A DNA stretch of 62,101 nt, taken from the NCBI RefSeq assembly GCF_002885955.2, contig NZ_POQS01000002.1:468809-530909 (forward strand). The letters are read 5' to 3'. The stretch's first letter is position 1. The number at the start of each line of letters is the position of its first letter. Below the pieces are notes generated by a model. It was given only the letters and a program-made list of their open reading frames with translations. It had not been told where the DNA came from and did not search any database. A program made the position numbers and the translations under genes. Origin of the DNA: Achromobacter pulmonis (GTDB lineage Bacteria > Pseudomonadota > Gammaproteobacteria > Burkholderiales > Burkholderiaceae_B). Positions 1 to 8,826 of this stretch are shown here, one piece after another.

Positions 1-205
1 GCACGTCCTCCAGTATGGCCAGCGCCGCCGGCGTGGGCGCGGCGCCGCGGCGCGAGCGCTCGAACAGGCGCACGCCCAGGTCCTGCTCCATGCGGCCCAG
101 CGCCTGGCTCAAGGCCGGCTGCGCGATGCCCAGCCACTCCGACGCGCGGCTGACGCTGCCGTGGTCCACCACGGCCAGGAAGTAACGCAAGTGCCTGGTT
201 TCCAT
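1..205 (-). CDS. LysR-family regulator, N-terminal part only
   Basis: The reverse strand starts METRHLRYFLAVVDHGSVSR and continues through a typical LysR winged helix-turn-helix (AQPALSQALGRMEQDLGVRLFER). About 68 codons are visible and the rest lies beyond the left edge. The gene is divergent from the amidohydrolase/Bug pair and probably controls it, as is usual for LysR genes beside Bug receptors. A 15-bp palindrome overlaps its own start codon, which suggests autoregulation. The effector cannot be inferred because the ligand-binding domain is outside the window. Confidence 0.88.
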   Translation of the reverse strand, partial: METRHLRYFLAVVDHGSVSRASEWLGIAQPALSQALGRMEQDLGVRLFERSRRGAAPTPAALAILEDV

Positions 206-218
206 ATCGATTCGATAT
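204..218. promoter_or_regulatory. Palindromic LysR-type operator candidate
   Basis: ATATCGA-T-TCGATAT is a perfect 7+1+7 palindrome containing the T-N11-A signature of LysR sites. It lies across the ATG of the divergent LysR gene and about 60 bp upstream of the amidohydrolase. Autoregulation is inferred from position only. Confidence 0.5.
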
Positions 219-276
219 ACATAAAACAGTTTTACCAAATAGAAAACTATACAGCGCGTTCTTAGAATCCCGGCTT

Positions 277-1113
277 ATGGACACACGCACCGAGCCGAAA
301 TCCGTCGACACCCACGCCCACGTATTCCACCGCGGGCTGGCGCTGGCCGCCACGCGCCGCCACAGCCCCGACCACGACGCCACGCCGGCCGACTACCTCG
401 CCTTGCTGGACGCGCACGGGCTCGGCCATGGCGTGCTGGTGCAGCCCAGTTTCCTGGGGTCCGACAACAGCCACCTGGTCGAGGCCCTGCGCGCCGCGCC
501 CGCGCGCCTGCGCGGCGTCGCGGTGGTGGCGCCCGGCGTCCCCGCCGAACATCTGCTGGCGCTGGCCGAGGCGGGCGTGGTCGGCATCCGGCTGAACCTG
601 ATCGGGCTGCCCGTGCCGGACCTGCGCCTGCCCGGCTGGCGCACGCTGCTGGCGCGCGTCAATGCGCTGGGCTGGCACGTCGAAGTGCATCTGCCGGCCG
701 CGCGCCTGCCGGACATCCTGCCGGCGCTGCTGGCCGCGCAATGCCGCGTGGTGGTGGACCATTTCGGCCGCCCCGATCCCGCGCTGGGCGTCGCCGATCC
801 CGGCTTCCAGTACCTGCTGCGCCAGGCCGACAGCGGCCGCGTCTGGGTCAAGCTGTCGGCCCCCTACCGCAACTGGCCGGCGTCCGCCTGTACGACCTCT
901 GGGCGGATCGCCGCGCGGCAGCTGCTCGACGCCTACACGGCCGCCCGCCTCATGTGGGGCAGCGACTGGCCTCACACCGAACATCGCCATCTGGCGTCCT
1001 ATTCCGCCGCAGTCCGGTGGCTGGACGCCTGGATCGACGATCCCGTGCAGCGGCGCATGGTGCTTGCCGACACGCCGCTGCGGCTGTTCAGATTCCAAGG
1101 AGACAAACCATGA
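277..1113 (+). CDS. Amidohydrolase_2-family metal-dependent hydrolase
   Basis: This is a 278-residue TIM-barrel hydrolase of the family that includes 2-pyrone-4,6-dicarboxylate lactonase. Visible metal and active-site motifs are THAHVF near the N-terminus (HxH), VDHFGRPD in the middle and WGSDWPHT near the C-terminus (the catalytic Asp). It probably hydrolyses a lactone or carboxylated ring compound in the cytoplasm. Its stop codon overlaps the ATG of the following Bug receptor (ATGA), so the two are translationally coupled and the substrate may be what that receptor captures. The exact substrate is unknown. Confidence 0.85.
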   Translation: MDTRTEPKSVDTHAHVFHRGLALAATRRHSPDHDATPADYLALLDAHGLGHGVLVQPSFLGSDNSHLVEALRAAPARLRGVAVVAPGVPAEHLLALAEAGVVGIRLNLIGLPVPDLRLPGWRTLLARVNALGWHVEVHLPAARLPDILPALLAAQCRVVVDHFGRPDPALGVADPGFQYLLRQADSGRVWVKLSAPYRNWPASACTTSGRIAARQLLDAYTAARLMWGSDWPHTEHRHLASYSAAVRWLDAWIDDPVQRRMVLADTPLRLFRFQGDKP

Positions 1114-2099
1114 CCCACCTGTTCCAACGCCTGGCGCGCCGCGGCGCCCTGTACGCGGCCGCCGGCCTGCTCGCCGGCGTCGCCGGCGCCGCGAGCGCCG
1201 CCTATCCCGAACGCGCCGTCACGCTGGTCGTCACCTATCCGCCCGGCGGCACGGTGGACGTGGTCGCGCGCCTGATCGGCCCCAGGCTGGCCGCGGAACT
1301 GGGCCAGCCGGTCGTCATCGAAAACCGCGGCGGCGCCGGCGGCATGATAGGCGGCGCGGTCGTGGCCAAGGCCAAGCCGGACGGCTATACGCTGATGCTG
1401 GACGCCTCCAACCACGCGCAGAATCCCGCCCTGCATTCGAAGATGCAGTTCGACACGCTGACGGCGTTCGCGCCGGTGTCCCTGCTGCTGCGCGTGCCCA
1501 ACGTGCTGGTGGTCACGCCCTCGTACGAAGTGCGCAGCGTGGCCGACCTGATCAGGCTGGGCCGTCCGGGCGCCAAGGAGCACGTGTACTACGCCTCGGC
1601 CGGCCCCGGCTCGGCGCAGCATCTGGCCGGCGAACTGTTCAACCTGCTGGCCAAGACCGAGCTGCAGCACGTGGCCTACAAGGGCGGCGGCCCGGCCATG
1701 ATAGACGTCATGTCGGGCCAGGTCCCCGTGATGTTCGCCAGCATGGGCTCGTCCTGGCAGCACGTGAAGAACGGCAAGCTGCGCGCGATCGCCGTCGGCG
1801 GCCTGGAGCGCTCCAAGACCGCGCCCGAGCTGCCCACCATCGCCGAATCCGGCGTGCCCGGCTACGAGACCTACGAATGGAACGCCGTGTTCGCGCCGGC
1901 CGGCACGCCGCCCGCCATCGTCGACCAGGTGTCGCAGGCGCTGGCCAAGGTGCTGAAAGACCCCGCCATCGCCGAGCAGCTCGCCGGCATCGGCGCCGAA
2001 CCCATCGGCTCCACGCCGGCCGAACTGGACAGCTTCCGCCGCGCCGAGATCGCCAAATGGCAGCGCGTGGTCAAGGAGGCCGGCCTCAGCCTGGATTGA
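1110..2099 (+). CDS. Bug-family (TctC-like) periplasmic solute-binding protein
   Basis: A 329-residue extracytoplasmic receptor. An N-terminal signal peptide (charged MTHLFQRLARR, then an Ala/Gly-rich core ending near ASA-AYPERAV) precedes the mature domain. The Bug hallmarks are visible: VVTYPPGGTVDVVARLIG near the start, the pattern VIENRGGAGG, and a central segment around YYASAGPGSAQHLAGELF. Bug proteins bind carboxylates or other small acids in the periplasm, often as orphan receptors without adjacent TctAB membrane genes, as here. It overlaps the upstream amidohydrolase by four bases. The ligand is unknown. Confidence 0.92.
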   Translation: MTHLFQRLARRGALYAAAGLLAGVAGAASAAYPERAVTLVVTYPPGGTVDVVARLIGPRLAAELGQPVVIENRGGAGGMIGGAVVAKAKPDGYTLMLDASNHAQNPALHSKMQFDTLTAFAPVSLLLRVPNVLVVTPSYEVRSVADLIRLGRPGAKEHVYYASAGPGSAQHLAGELFNLLAKTELQHVAYKGGGPAMIDVMSGQVPVMFASMGSSWQHVKNGKLRAIAVGGLERSKTAPELPTIAESGVPGYETYEWNAVFAPAGTPPAIVDQVSQALAKVLKDPAIAEQLAGIGAEPIGSTPAELDSFRRAEIAKWQRVVKEAGLSLD

Positions 2100-2164
2100 T
2101 TGGTGCCGGGCCGGCCGGCCCGGCTATCATCGTCCCTGACACAGCTTTACCGCAGGGACAGGAG

Positions 2165-2545
2165 ATGGACAAGATCCGGCTCGACAAATGGCTTTGGGCG
2201 GCGCGTTTCTACAAGACGCGCAGCCTGGCCGTACAGGAAATCGGCAAGGGCCGCGTGCAGGTGAACGACCAGCCGGCCAAGCCGGCGCGCGAGGTCGCGC
2301 CCGGCGACCTCGTCACCATCCGCAAGGAAGACCCCGCGCTGCGCGTGCGGGTCGTGGGCGTGAGCGGCGTGCGCGGCCCGGCGCCGGTGGCGCGCCAGCT
2401 CTACGAGGAAACGCCCGACAGCATCGCGGCGCGCGAGCGCGCGGCGGAAATGCGCCGGCTCGCGCCCGAACCGGCGCTGGGCATCGAGGCCGGACGGCCG
2501 ACCAAGCGCGACCGGCGCCTGATCGACCAGATGCGCGGGAAGTGA
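2165..2545 (+). CDS. hslR: S4-domain RNA-binding protein, Hsp15 family
   Basis: A 126-residue protein with an N-terminal S4 RNA-binding domain (IRLDKWLWAARFYKTRSLAV, then KGRVQVNDQPAKPAREVAPGD) and a basic C-terminal tail (RPTKRDRRLIDQMRGK). Length and layout match Hsp15, which binds stalled 50S subunits carrying nascent peptide and helps recycle them. The ATG at 2165 follows AGGGACAGGAG, a good ribosome-binding site. It lies in a short run of same-strand genes ahead of the SUI1-like gene. Functional identity is by family only. Confidence 0.88.
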   Translation: MDKIRLDKWLWAARFYKTRSLAVQEIGKGRVQVNDQPAKPAREVAPGDLVTIRKEDPALRVRVVGVSGVRGPAPVARQLYEETPDSIAARERAAEMRRLAPEPALGIEAGRPTKRDRRLIDQMRGK

Positions 2546-2552
2546 GGCCGCC

Positions 2553-2912
2553 ATGAAGAAAAATCCGATGGGCGGCCTGGTCTACTCCACCGATGGCGGG
2601 CGCATGTGCCCGCAGTGCCGCCAGCCCGTGGCGCAATGCCGCTGCGACGCGGCGCGCGCCGCGCCGGCCGGCGACGGCGTGGCGCGCGTATCGCGCGAAA
2701 CCAAGGGCCGCGGCGGCAAGAGCGTCACCGTGGTCAAGGGCCTGGCGCTGGACCCGGTTGCGCTGGGCGCGCTGGGCAAGCAGTTGCGCGCGGCCTGCGG
2801 CTCGGGCGGCACCGTGAAAGACGGCGTGATCGAGGTACAGGGCGACCATTGCGAGCGCGTCATGGAGGCCTTGCAGAAACAGGGCTACCGCGCCAAGCGC
2901 GCCGGCGGCTAG
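2553..2912 (+). CDS. SUI1/YciH-family translation factor-like protein
   Basis: A 119-residue protein. The first half has CxxC-like pairs (MCPQCRQPVAQCRC) that could bind zinc. The second half is the SUI1 fold shared with eukaryotic eIF1 and bacterial YciH (VTVVKGLALDP, then CGSGGTVKDGVIEVQGDH). YciH proteins affect start-codon discrimination and are stress-linked in E. coli; the role here is inferred. It begins seven bases after the Hsp15-like stop and is probably co-transcribed. Confidence 0.87.
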   Translation: MKKNPMGGLVYSTDGGRMCPQCRQPVAQCRCDAARAAPAGDGVARVSRETKGRGGKSVTVVKGLALDPVALGALGKQLRAACGSGGTVKDGVIEVQGDHCERVMEALQKQGYRAKRAGG

Positions 2913-2922
2913 GAGAAAGCAC

Positions 2923-3273
2923 ATGAACGATTCATCGCTGGCCGACGTGGCCAGCTGGCATGCCCACGTGTATTTCGACGCAGCCAGCCGGGATGCCGCG
3001 CAGGCGCTGCGCGAACGGATCGCCTCGCGCTTCGGCGGCCGGATGGAGCTGGGGCGCTTCCATGAGCGCCCCGTCGGCCCGCATCCGTGCTGGAGCTACC
3101 AGATCGCCTTCGCGCCCGGGGACTTCGGCGAGATCGCGACCTGGCTCACGCTGCACCACGGCGGACTGGACGTGTTCCTGCACCCGAACACCGGCGACTC
3201 GCTGCGCGACCACCGCGACCGCGCTGTCTGGATCGGGCGCAGCCATGTGCTCGATCTGCAGGCGCTGGGCTGA
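2923..3273 (+). CDS. DOPA 4,5-dioxygenase family protein
   Basis: A 116-residue protein matching the small family related to fungal and plant DOPA-dioxygenases. Typical features are WHAHVYFD at the start, the segment GPHPCWSYQIAF, and the C-terminal LHPNTGDSLRDHRDRAVWIG. The histidines (HAH, HP, HH, DH) would provide metal ligands. It follows the SUI1-like gene by ten bases with the strong ribosome-binding site AGGAGAAA. The bacterial substrate is unknown. Confidence 0.85.
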   Translation: MNDSSLADVASWHAHVYFDAASRDAAQALRERIASRFGGRMELGRFHERPVGPHPCWSYQIAFAPGDFGEIATWLTLHHGGLDVFLHPNTGDSLRDHRDRAVWIGRSHVLDLQALG

Positions 3274-3291
3274 ACCCGCCGGCCCGTAGCG

Positions 3292-4350
3292 TCAGAGCGC
3301 GCGGCCCACGATCAGCGAATCCAGCGCCAGGGTGGCGTCGTCGCTCCTGCCCTCGTAGGGCAGGCGGCTGAGCACGTAGCGCATGGCGTTGAGCCGCGCG
3401 CGCTTCTTGCAGTCGGACTTGACCACCACCCACGGCGCGTCGGCGGTGTCGGTGTGCGCGAACATCGCTTCCTTGGCGCGGGTGTAGTCATCCCATTTGT
3501 CCAGCGAGGCCAGGTCCACCGGGCTCAGCTTCCACTGCTTGAGCGGATGGACCTTGCGCTGCTCGAAGCGGCGCAGCTGTTCCTCGCGGCTGACCGAGAA
3601 CCAGAACTTGATCAGGTGGATGCCGCTGCTGACCAGGTGGCGCTCGAAGCCGGGCACCTGGCGCAGGAAGTCCAGGTACTCCCCATGCGTGCAAAAGCCC
3701 ATCACGCGCTCCACGCCGGCGCGGTTGTACCAGGAGCGGTCGAACATGACGATTTCGCCGGCCGTGGGCAGGTGCTGCACATAGCGCTGGAAATACCATT
3801 GGCCGCGCTCGGTGTCGGACGGCTTTTCCAGCGCGACCACGCGCGCGCCGCGCGGGTTCAGGTGCTCCATCATGCGCTTGATGGTGCCGCCCTTGCCCGC
3901 CGCGTCGCGGCCTTCGAACAGGATCACGACACGCTGGCCGGTGGCCTTGACCCAGGCCTGCAGCTTGAGCAGTTCGACCTGCAAACGGTACTTCTGCTTT
4001 TCGTAATTGCGCCGCAGCATGCGGTGGCGGTACGGATAAATGCCTTCGCGCCAGTGCGCGACCAGTTCGTCGTCGGGATTGCGCGGCGCCGCCTCGGCCT
4101 GCTCGCCGGCTTCCAGCAGCGCGCGGTGCACGGCCTGCGCATCGTCGGGCGACAGCGCCTCGATGAGCGAGCGCAAAGCCTCGTGCGCCTGTTCGGGCGC
4201 ACCGGCGGGACGGCGGCGCGCGATGTCGGCCAGCAGCGCCACGGCCTCCTGGCGCGCGGCGTGCACACGGGCGCCGGCCCGCCTGCGGATCTGCTCCGCG
4301 GGCGCGGGCGCCATGTCCTGGTCGATGGCGTCTGGCATCTTGTCCGTCAT
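3292..4350 (-). CDS. ppk2: Polyphosphate kinase 2 (PPK2) with N-terminal extension
   Basis: A 352-residue PPK2 that transfers phosphate between polyphosphate and nucleotides. The kinase core begins around residue 110 (NYEKQKYRLQVELLKLQAW). It has the Walker A loop FEGRDAAGKGGTIKR, the second motif FDRSWYNRAGVERVMGFC, and the lid region KPSDTERGQWYFQRY. The first ~90 residues are an Ala/Arg-rich extension (MTDKMPDAIDQDMAPAPAEQ...) not needed for the core. Start is ATG with GGAGAGCACCC upstream. A second, shorter PPK2 lies at 30.9 kb. Whether this copy prefers ADP, GDP or AMP cannot be decided by eye. Confidence 0.93.
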   Translation of the reverse strand: MTDKMPDAIDQDMAPAPAEQIRRRAGARVHAARQEAVALLADIARRRPAGAPEQAHEALRSLIEALSPDDAQAVHRALLEAGEQAEAAPRNPDDELVAHWREGIYPYRHRMLRRNYEKQKYRLQVELLKLQAWVKATGQRVVILFEGRDAAGKGGTIKRMMEHLNPRGARVVALEKPSDTERGQWYFQRYVQHLPTAGEIVMFDRSWYNRAGVERVMGFCTHGEYLDFLRQVPGFERHLVSSGIHLIKFWFSVSREEQLRRFEQRKVHPLKQWKLSPVDLASLDKWDDYTRAKEAMFAHTDTADAPWVVVKSDCKKRARLNAMRYVLSRLPYEGRSDDATLALDSLIVGRAL

Positions 4351-4463
4351 GGGTGCTCTCCTTGTTATGTGCGTCGTCCGCCTCGCGACGCGGCGGATTG
4401 ACGTGAATGAAAGGTTGTAGCATCTTTGCGGACTCCGGCTCCGCGCCGTCCGTTATCCGCGCC

Positions 4464-4931
4464 ATGTGGTCATTCATCAAGCGCCTGCTCGCCGGCCCCG
4501 CGCCGGCCGAAGATCCGCTGCGCGAAACCCTGAGTTTCGACGACGCCGGCCTGACGCGCGCCAGCGAACTGCTGCGTGCGCTGCGCCAGCGCGAGTTCTG
4601 GCCCTGGGACGAGATCCACGAATTCGGCTTTCGCTACACGCAGGCGCTCTACCCCGATCCCTGGGCCGGCGACTACATGGAAGGCCTGTGGATCTTCCGC
4701 GTCTGCGGCGACGAGGGCGGACGGATGACGCTGGAGTTCGACCAGGACATGCTGGACGCGGAGCGCCTGCCCGACGCGCTGCTGCGCCACCTGCCCGGGC
4801 TGGACATGGGCGCGCTGCGCGCCGGCCTGGCCGCCGCCGGCCGCGGCCCGCACAATTTCGAGGCCGAGGGCGACTGGATAGCCTGGCGGCGCGCCGACGC
4901 CGCGCCTACACCCGGTCCAGGCCCTGCCTGA
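4464..4931 (+). CDS. Hypothetical protein of 155 residues
   Basis: I do not recognise this protein. The ATG at 4464 gives MWSFIKRLLAGPAPAEDPLR; an upstream in-frame ATG at 4407 would add 19 residues without a convincing ribosome-binding site. The protein is acidic and soluble, with aromatic-rich stretches (EFWPWDEIHEFGFRYTQALY, then GDYMEGLWIFRVCGD), and no signal peptide beyond the short hydrophobic start. It is convergent with the PLP enzyme and the two 3' ends overlap by 26 bp. Confidence 0.7.
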   Translation: MWSFIKRLLAGPAPAEDPLRETLSFDDAGLTRASELLRALRQREFWPWDEIHEFGFRYTQALYPDPWAGDYMEGLWIFRVCGDEGGRMTLEFDQDMLDAERLPDALLRHLPGLDMGALRAGLAAAGRGPHNFEAEGDWIAWRRADAAPTPGPGPA

Positions 4932-6096
4932 GATCGGCCACGATATCCTCGGGCGTCTCCAGTCCCACCGACAGCCGCAGCAGCCCCTCGGACAGGCCGT
5001 AGCGCTCGCGGTCCTCGGCCGTGTAGCTGGCGTGCGTCATGGACGCGGGATGCTGGATCAGCGTCTCGGGGTCTCCCAGGCTGACCGCGATGCGGGCCAG
5101 TTTCAGGCTGTCGAGCAGCCGGCGCCCGCCCGCCAGCCCGGTCTTCAGTTCGAACGCCACCAGCCCGCCGCCGGCCGACTGCTGGCGCCGGGCGATCTCG
5201 GCGCCGGCCGTGTCCGCCAAGCCCGGATAGAACACCTCGGCCACCGCGGGATGGCCGCGCAGCAGCTCGGCCACCTTCCTGGCCGATTCGCTGTGGCGCT
5301 GCACGCGCAGTTCCAGCGTCTTCAGGCCGCGCAACACCAGGAAGGCCGTGAACGGCGACAGCGTCGCGCCGGTGAAGTAGCGCAGGCCCTGCAGCCGGAT
5401 CGCGTCGATGTGCTGCTTGCGCCCCAGCACCGCGCCGGCCAGCAGATCGCCGTGGCCGCCCAGGTACTTGGTGGCCGAATGCAGCACGAGGTCGGCGCCG
5501 TGCTCCAGCGGACGCTGCAGCGCCGGCGTGGCGAAGGTGTTGTCGACGATGGTCAGCAGGCCGCGGGCGCGGGCGATGGCCGACACGGCGGCGATGTCCA
5601 CCAGGCGCAGGTTGGGATTGGCCGGCGTCTCGAAATACACCGCGCGCGTTTTGGGGCCGATGGCGTCGGCCACGGCCTGCGGGCGGGTGAAGTCGGCGAA
5701 CACCGCGCGCACGCCGAAGCGGGCCAGGCCCTGCGTGAACAGCGTGAAGGCGGTGCCGTAGACGATCTGGTCCACCACGATCTCGTCGCCGCTTTGCAGC
5801 AGCGTGAACAGCGTGGCGGAGATCGCGGCCATGCCGGAGGCGGTCGCCACACCGGCCTCGGCGCCCTCCAGCGAGGCCAGGCGTTCTTCCAGCAGCGCCT
5901 GCGTGGGATTGCGGGTGCGGCCGTAGACGTAGCCCTGGGCCTCGCCCAGCCTGATCCGGTCGAAGGCTTCCAGGCTTTCCTGGGTGTAGGTGGAAGTCAG
6001 GTAGAGCGGCGGCGACAGCGCGCCCTGTTCGTCCAGCGGCTCGTAGCCGAGATGGATGGCGCGCGTGGCGAAGCCCTGTTGCGGAAAATCGGACAT
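4906..6096 (-). CDS. Cys/Met-metabolism PLP enzyme (cystathionine gamma-synthase / methionine gamma-lyase type)
   Basis: A 396-residue fold-type I PLP enzyme. The Schiff-base lysine is K210 in HSATKYLGGHGD, the phosphate-binding region is around YGRTRNPTQ (59-66) and ASGMAA (86-91), and the IVDNTFATP segment (183-191) holds the PLP-contacting Asp. Adjacent metNIQ genes on the same strand point to methionine catabolism or transsulfuration. The YG-Cys that marks true methionine gamma-lyases is Thr here (IVYGTAF, 111-117), so a lyase assignment is not secure. The 3' end overlaps the convergent hypothetical gene by 26 bp. Confidence 0.87.
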   Translation of the reverse strand: MSDFPQQGFATRAIHLGYEPLDEQGALSPPLYLTSTYTQESLEAFDRIRLGEAQGYVYGRTRNPTQALLEERLASLEGAEAGVATASGMAAISATLFTLLQSGDEIVVDQIVYGTAFTLFTQGLARFGVRAVFADFTRPQAVADAIGPKTRAVYFETPANPNLRLVDIAAVSAIARARGLLTIVDNTFATPALQRPLEHGADLVLHSATKYLGGHGDLLAGAVLGRKQHIDAIRLQGLRYFTGATLSPFTAFLVLRGLKTLELRVQRHSESARKVAELLRGHPAVAEVFYPGLADTAGAEIARRQQSAGGGLVAFELKTGLAGGRRLLDSLKLARIAVSLGDPETLIQHPASMTHASYTAEDRERYGLSEGLLRLSVGLETPEDIVADLRQGLDRV

Positions 6097-6117
6097 CTGG
6101 GATTCCTTGTTCGGATA

Positions 6118-6774
6118 TCAGCGTTTGTGGTCGGCGCGGCGCGCCAGCCATTCGCCGGTGAATTGCACGATGGACACCAGCGCGATCAGGATCACGATCA
6201 CCTCGAACATCACGCGGGTCTCGTAGCGTTCGTAGCCGTAGCGGATCGCCAGGTCGCCCAGGCCGCCGGCGCCCACCGCGCCGGCCATGGCCGAGGCATT
6301 GATCATGGCGATGACGCTTACCGTCATGCCGCCGACGATGCCGGGCAGCGCTTCGGGCAGCAGCACGTGGCGCACGATGTGCCAGCGCCGGCAGCCCATG
6401 GCGCGCGCGGCTTCCACCAGGCCGCGGTCCACCTCGTTGAGGCTGACCTGCGCGATGCGCGCGAAGAACGGCACCAGGTTGGCCGACAGCGGCACGATGG
6501 CGGCCCAGGTTCCCAGGGTGGTGCCCACCAGCATGCGCGTGAACGGCAGCATGGCCACCAGCAGGATGATGAAGGGAATGGCCCTGAAGGTATTCACCAC
6601 GATGGACAGCGCCTTGTTCAGGCGCGGCAGCGGATAGAGATTGCCCGGCGCGGTGACCGTCAGGACCAGCGCCAGCGCCAGCCCGCAGACGATGGCGATG
6701 GCCGCCGCCACGCCCACCATGGTCAGGGTCTGCAGAAACGCCTGCAGGTATTTATCGAACATCGGCAGCGACAT
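6118..6774 (-). CDS. metI: Methionine ABC transporter permease MetI
   Basis: A 218-residue integral membrane protein with about five helices. The EAA-type cytoplasmic loop is [27 protein letters not shown], which docks on MetN. Family landmarks include [20 protein letters not shown] and the [17 protein letters not shown] segment typical of MetI. Its ATG overlaps the end of metN by 23 bp; an internal ATG at 6762 is an alternative start. It forms the D/L-methionine importer with the two neighbours. Confidence 0.94.
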   Translation of the reverse strand: MSLPMFDKYLQAFLQTLTMVGVAAAIAIVCGLALALVLTVTAPGNLYPLPRLNKALSIVVNTFRAIPFIILLVAMLPFTRMLVGTTLGTWAAIVPLSANLVPFFARIAQVSLNEVDRGLVEAARAMGCRRWHIVRHVLLPEALPGIVGGMTVSVIAMINASAMAGAVGAGGLGDLAIRYGYERYETRVMFEVIVILIALVSIVQFTGEWLARRADHKR

Positions 6775-7858
6775 AGCCCAGCACCTTTATCTGATCGGCC
6801 ACCAGCGCGGCGCGCGCGGCCTCTTCCCGTAATGCGCCCGCCGGCACCGACACCAGCAGGCTGCCTTGCGCGTGGCCGCGCAGGCGGTCCAGCCCGCCAT
6901 GCAGCAGCGTCGCGCCCGGCCCCAGGGCGGCCAGCGCCTGCAGCGAAACGCCGCCCGGCCGGCCCTGCCCCGTGAAGCGCAGGCTCAGCACCGCCACGCC
7001 GTCGCGGCCCTGCAGGTCGGGCACCAGCCTGGCCTCCAGGTCGGCCGGCAATCCATGTTGCAGGGGCCGCAGCAAGGCGCGCGTGGCCTCGGCCTGGGGA
7101 TTGCCGAAGACACGCCAGACCTCGCCGTGCTCGACCTTGCGCCCGCCGTCGAGCACCAGCACCTTGTGGCAGATCTCGCGGATCACCGCCATGTCGTGCG
7201 TGATCAGCACCACCGTCAGGCCCAGCTTGCGGTTGATGTCGCGCAGCAGGGTCAGGATGGACTGCGTGGTCTCGGGGTCCAGCGCCGAGGTGGCCTCGTC
7301 GCACAGCAGGATCTCGGGCTCGTGCACCAGCGCCCGGGCGATGCCGACGCGCTGTTTCTGGCCGCCGGACAGCCTGGCCGGATAGACGTCGGCCTTGTCG
7401 CCCAGCCCCACCAGCTCCAGCAGCGCGGCGACGCGGGCCCGCGCGGCCGCCGGCTTCACGCCGGCCACGCGCAGCGGCAGGGCCACGTTCTCGGCCACCG
7501 TCTTGGCCGACAGCAGATTGAAGTGCTGGAAAATCATGCCGATGCGCCGGCGCAGCGCCACCAGGGCGTTCTCGTCCAGCCCGCCCGCGTCCACGCCGTC
7601 GATCAGCACGCGCCCCGCGCTGGGCCGCTCCAGCATGTTGATGGAGCGCAGCAGCGTGGACTTGCCGGCGCCGCTGCGCCCGATGATGCCGAACACCGTG
7701 CCGCGGGCAATCGAGAACGACACGTCGGACAGCGCCGCAACCGCGCCGCGCGCGCCCTCGTAGCGCTTTTGCAGCCCTTCGAACACGATGTGCTCGTCGC
7801 CCGCCGGCAGCGGCGGCGCGGCCGCCGGCTGGGCAATGGAAAACTCATGTTGCATCAT
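6752..7858 (-). CDS. metN: Methionine ABC transporter ATP-binding protein MetN
   Basis: A 368-residue ABC ATPase with Walker [12 protein letters not shown], signature [15 protein letters not shown] and Walker [13 protein letters not shown]. After the ATPase core there is a C-terminal ~80-residue domain ([12 protein letters not shown]...) matching the NIL/ACT regulatory domain of MetN, through which methionine trans-inhibits transport in E. coli. It starts MMQHEF, so the ATG at 7855 is equally possible. It is three bases downstream of metQ's stop, so the order is metQ-metN-metI-PLP enzyme. Confidence 0.95.
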   Translation of the reverse strand: MMQHEFSIAQPAAAPPLPAGDEHIVFEGLQKRYEGARGAVAALSDVSFSIARGTVFGIIGRSGAGKSTLLRSINMLERPSAGRVLIDGVDAGGLDENALVALRRRIGMIFQHFNLLSAKTVAENVALPLRVAGVKPAAARARVAALLELVGLGDKADVYPARLSGGQKQRVGIARALVHEPEILLCDEATSALDPETTQSILTLLRDINRKLGLTVVLITHDMAVIREICHKVLVLDGGRKVEHGEVWRVFGNPQAEATRALLRPLQHGLPADLEARLVPDLQGRDGVAVLSLRFTGQGRPGGVSLQALAALGPGATLLHGGLDRLRGHAQGSLLVSVPAGALREEAARAALVADQIKVLGYVAADVR

Positions 7859-7861
7859 GGC

Positions 7862-8677
7862 TCAGAACACCGGAATCACGGAGCCTTCGAACTTGCTGAG
7901 GATGAACTGGCGCACCTCTTCCGAGTGGTAGGCCTTGACCAGCTCGGGCACCCACGGCGCGTTCCGGTCCTGTTCGCGGACCGCAATGATGTTCACGTAG
8001 GGATTGTTTTCCTTCTTTTCGACCGCGATGCCGTCGCGCGTGGCGATCAGGCCGGCCTGGTAGGCGAAGCTGTTGACGATGGCGGCGGCGTCCACGTCGG
8101 GCAGCGAGCGCGCCAGCACCACCGAGGCGCTCTCCACGAACTGGAGCTTCCTGGGGTTGGCGGTCACGTCGGCCAGCGTGGCCGTGCCGGTGGCCGGGTC
8201 GAAGCCGTTCCTGAGCGTGATCAGGCCCTGGTCGCGCAGCACCACCAGCGCGCGCGTCTGGTTGCTGGGATCGTTGGGTATGCCCACGCGCGCGCCTTCC
8301 GGCAGGTCCTTCAGCGACTTGTATTTGCGGGAATAGAACGCGATGGGCGAGATCAGCGTGTTGGCCACCGGCACCAGCTTGTAGCCGCGCTGGCGGATCT
8401 GGTCGTTCAGAAAGGGAATGTGCTGGAAGGCGTTGGCCTCCAGGTCGCCGTTGTTCAGGGCCTCGTTGGGGCTGGCGGTGCCGGTGATGACCACCGGCTC
8501 CACGGCCAGACCGTTCTTCCTGGCGACCTGGGCCACCACTTCCCAGATCTGTTCGTCGACGCCGCCGCGCACGCCGACCTTCAGGGGTTTGGCGTCGGCC
8601 GAAAAGGCCGGGCCGTGGAACATCGCCGCCGAGGCCAGCACCACGCCAAGCAGCTTCTTGAAAATACGGGGAGTCAT
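7862..8677 (-). CDS. metQ: Methionine ABC transporter substrate-binding protein MetQ
   Basis: A 271-residue NlpA/MetQ-family receptor. The signal peptide (MTPRIFKKLLGVVLASAAMF...) ends near FSADAKPLKVGV. There is no lipobox cysteine, so the mature protein should be free in the periplasm rather than lipid-anchored, unlike E. coli MetQ. The ligand domain shows family motifs EANAFQHIPFLN and VGIPNDPSNQTRAL. It is first in the metQNI operon, with its promoter in the 8678-8826 gap. Confidence 0.94.
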   Translation of the reverse strand: MTPRIFKKLLGVVLASAAMFHGPAFSADAKPLKVGVRGGVDEQIWEVVAQVARKNGLAVEPVVITGTASPNEALNNGDLEANAFQHIPFLNDQIRQRGYKLVPVANTLISPIAFYSRKYKSLKDLPEGARVGIPNDPSNQTRALVVLRDQGLITLRNGFDPATGTATLADVTANPRKLQFVESASVVLARSLPDVDAAAIVNSFAYQAGLIATRDGIAVEKKENNPYVNIIAVREQDRNAPWVPELVKAYHSEEVRQFILSKFEGSVIPVF

Positions 8678-8743
8678 TTTGGAATCGCCTCTCAGGCTAA
8701 GCGGTTATGAGAGAAACGATTCTAGGGACGGGCACGCCCGGCG

Positions 8744-8762
8744 CGAACGAAGACTTCGTTCG
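8744..8762. promoter_or_regulatory. Perfect 8+3+8 palindrome upstream of metQ
   Basis: CGAACGAA-GAC-TTCGTTCG lies 67 bp upstream of the metQ ATG, in the only gap that can hold the met operon promoter. It is a candidate operator for a methionine/SAM-pathway regulator. I do not recognise it as a known MetJ, MetR or SahR consensus. It could also be a hairpin ending the small membrane-protein gene at 8827, which runs toward it. Confidence 0.35.
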
Positions 8763-8826
8763 GTGCTTATGGCCGGGGCGTTTGGTTATGGCCGCGCGGC
8801 ATATGCGCGCGGCGCGCCGACGGCGT

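Noticed and set aside
662..2545. Very long overlapping reading frames such as a 627-residue Arg-rich frame across 662-2545, and similar long frames opposite most genes
   Set aside because: High third-position GC creates long open frames on other strands and phases; they are Arg/Ala/Pro-rich, lack ribosome-binding sites and contradict well-supported genes.
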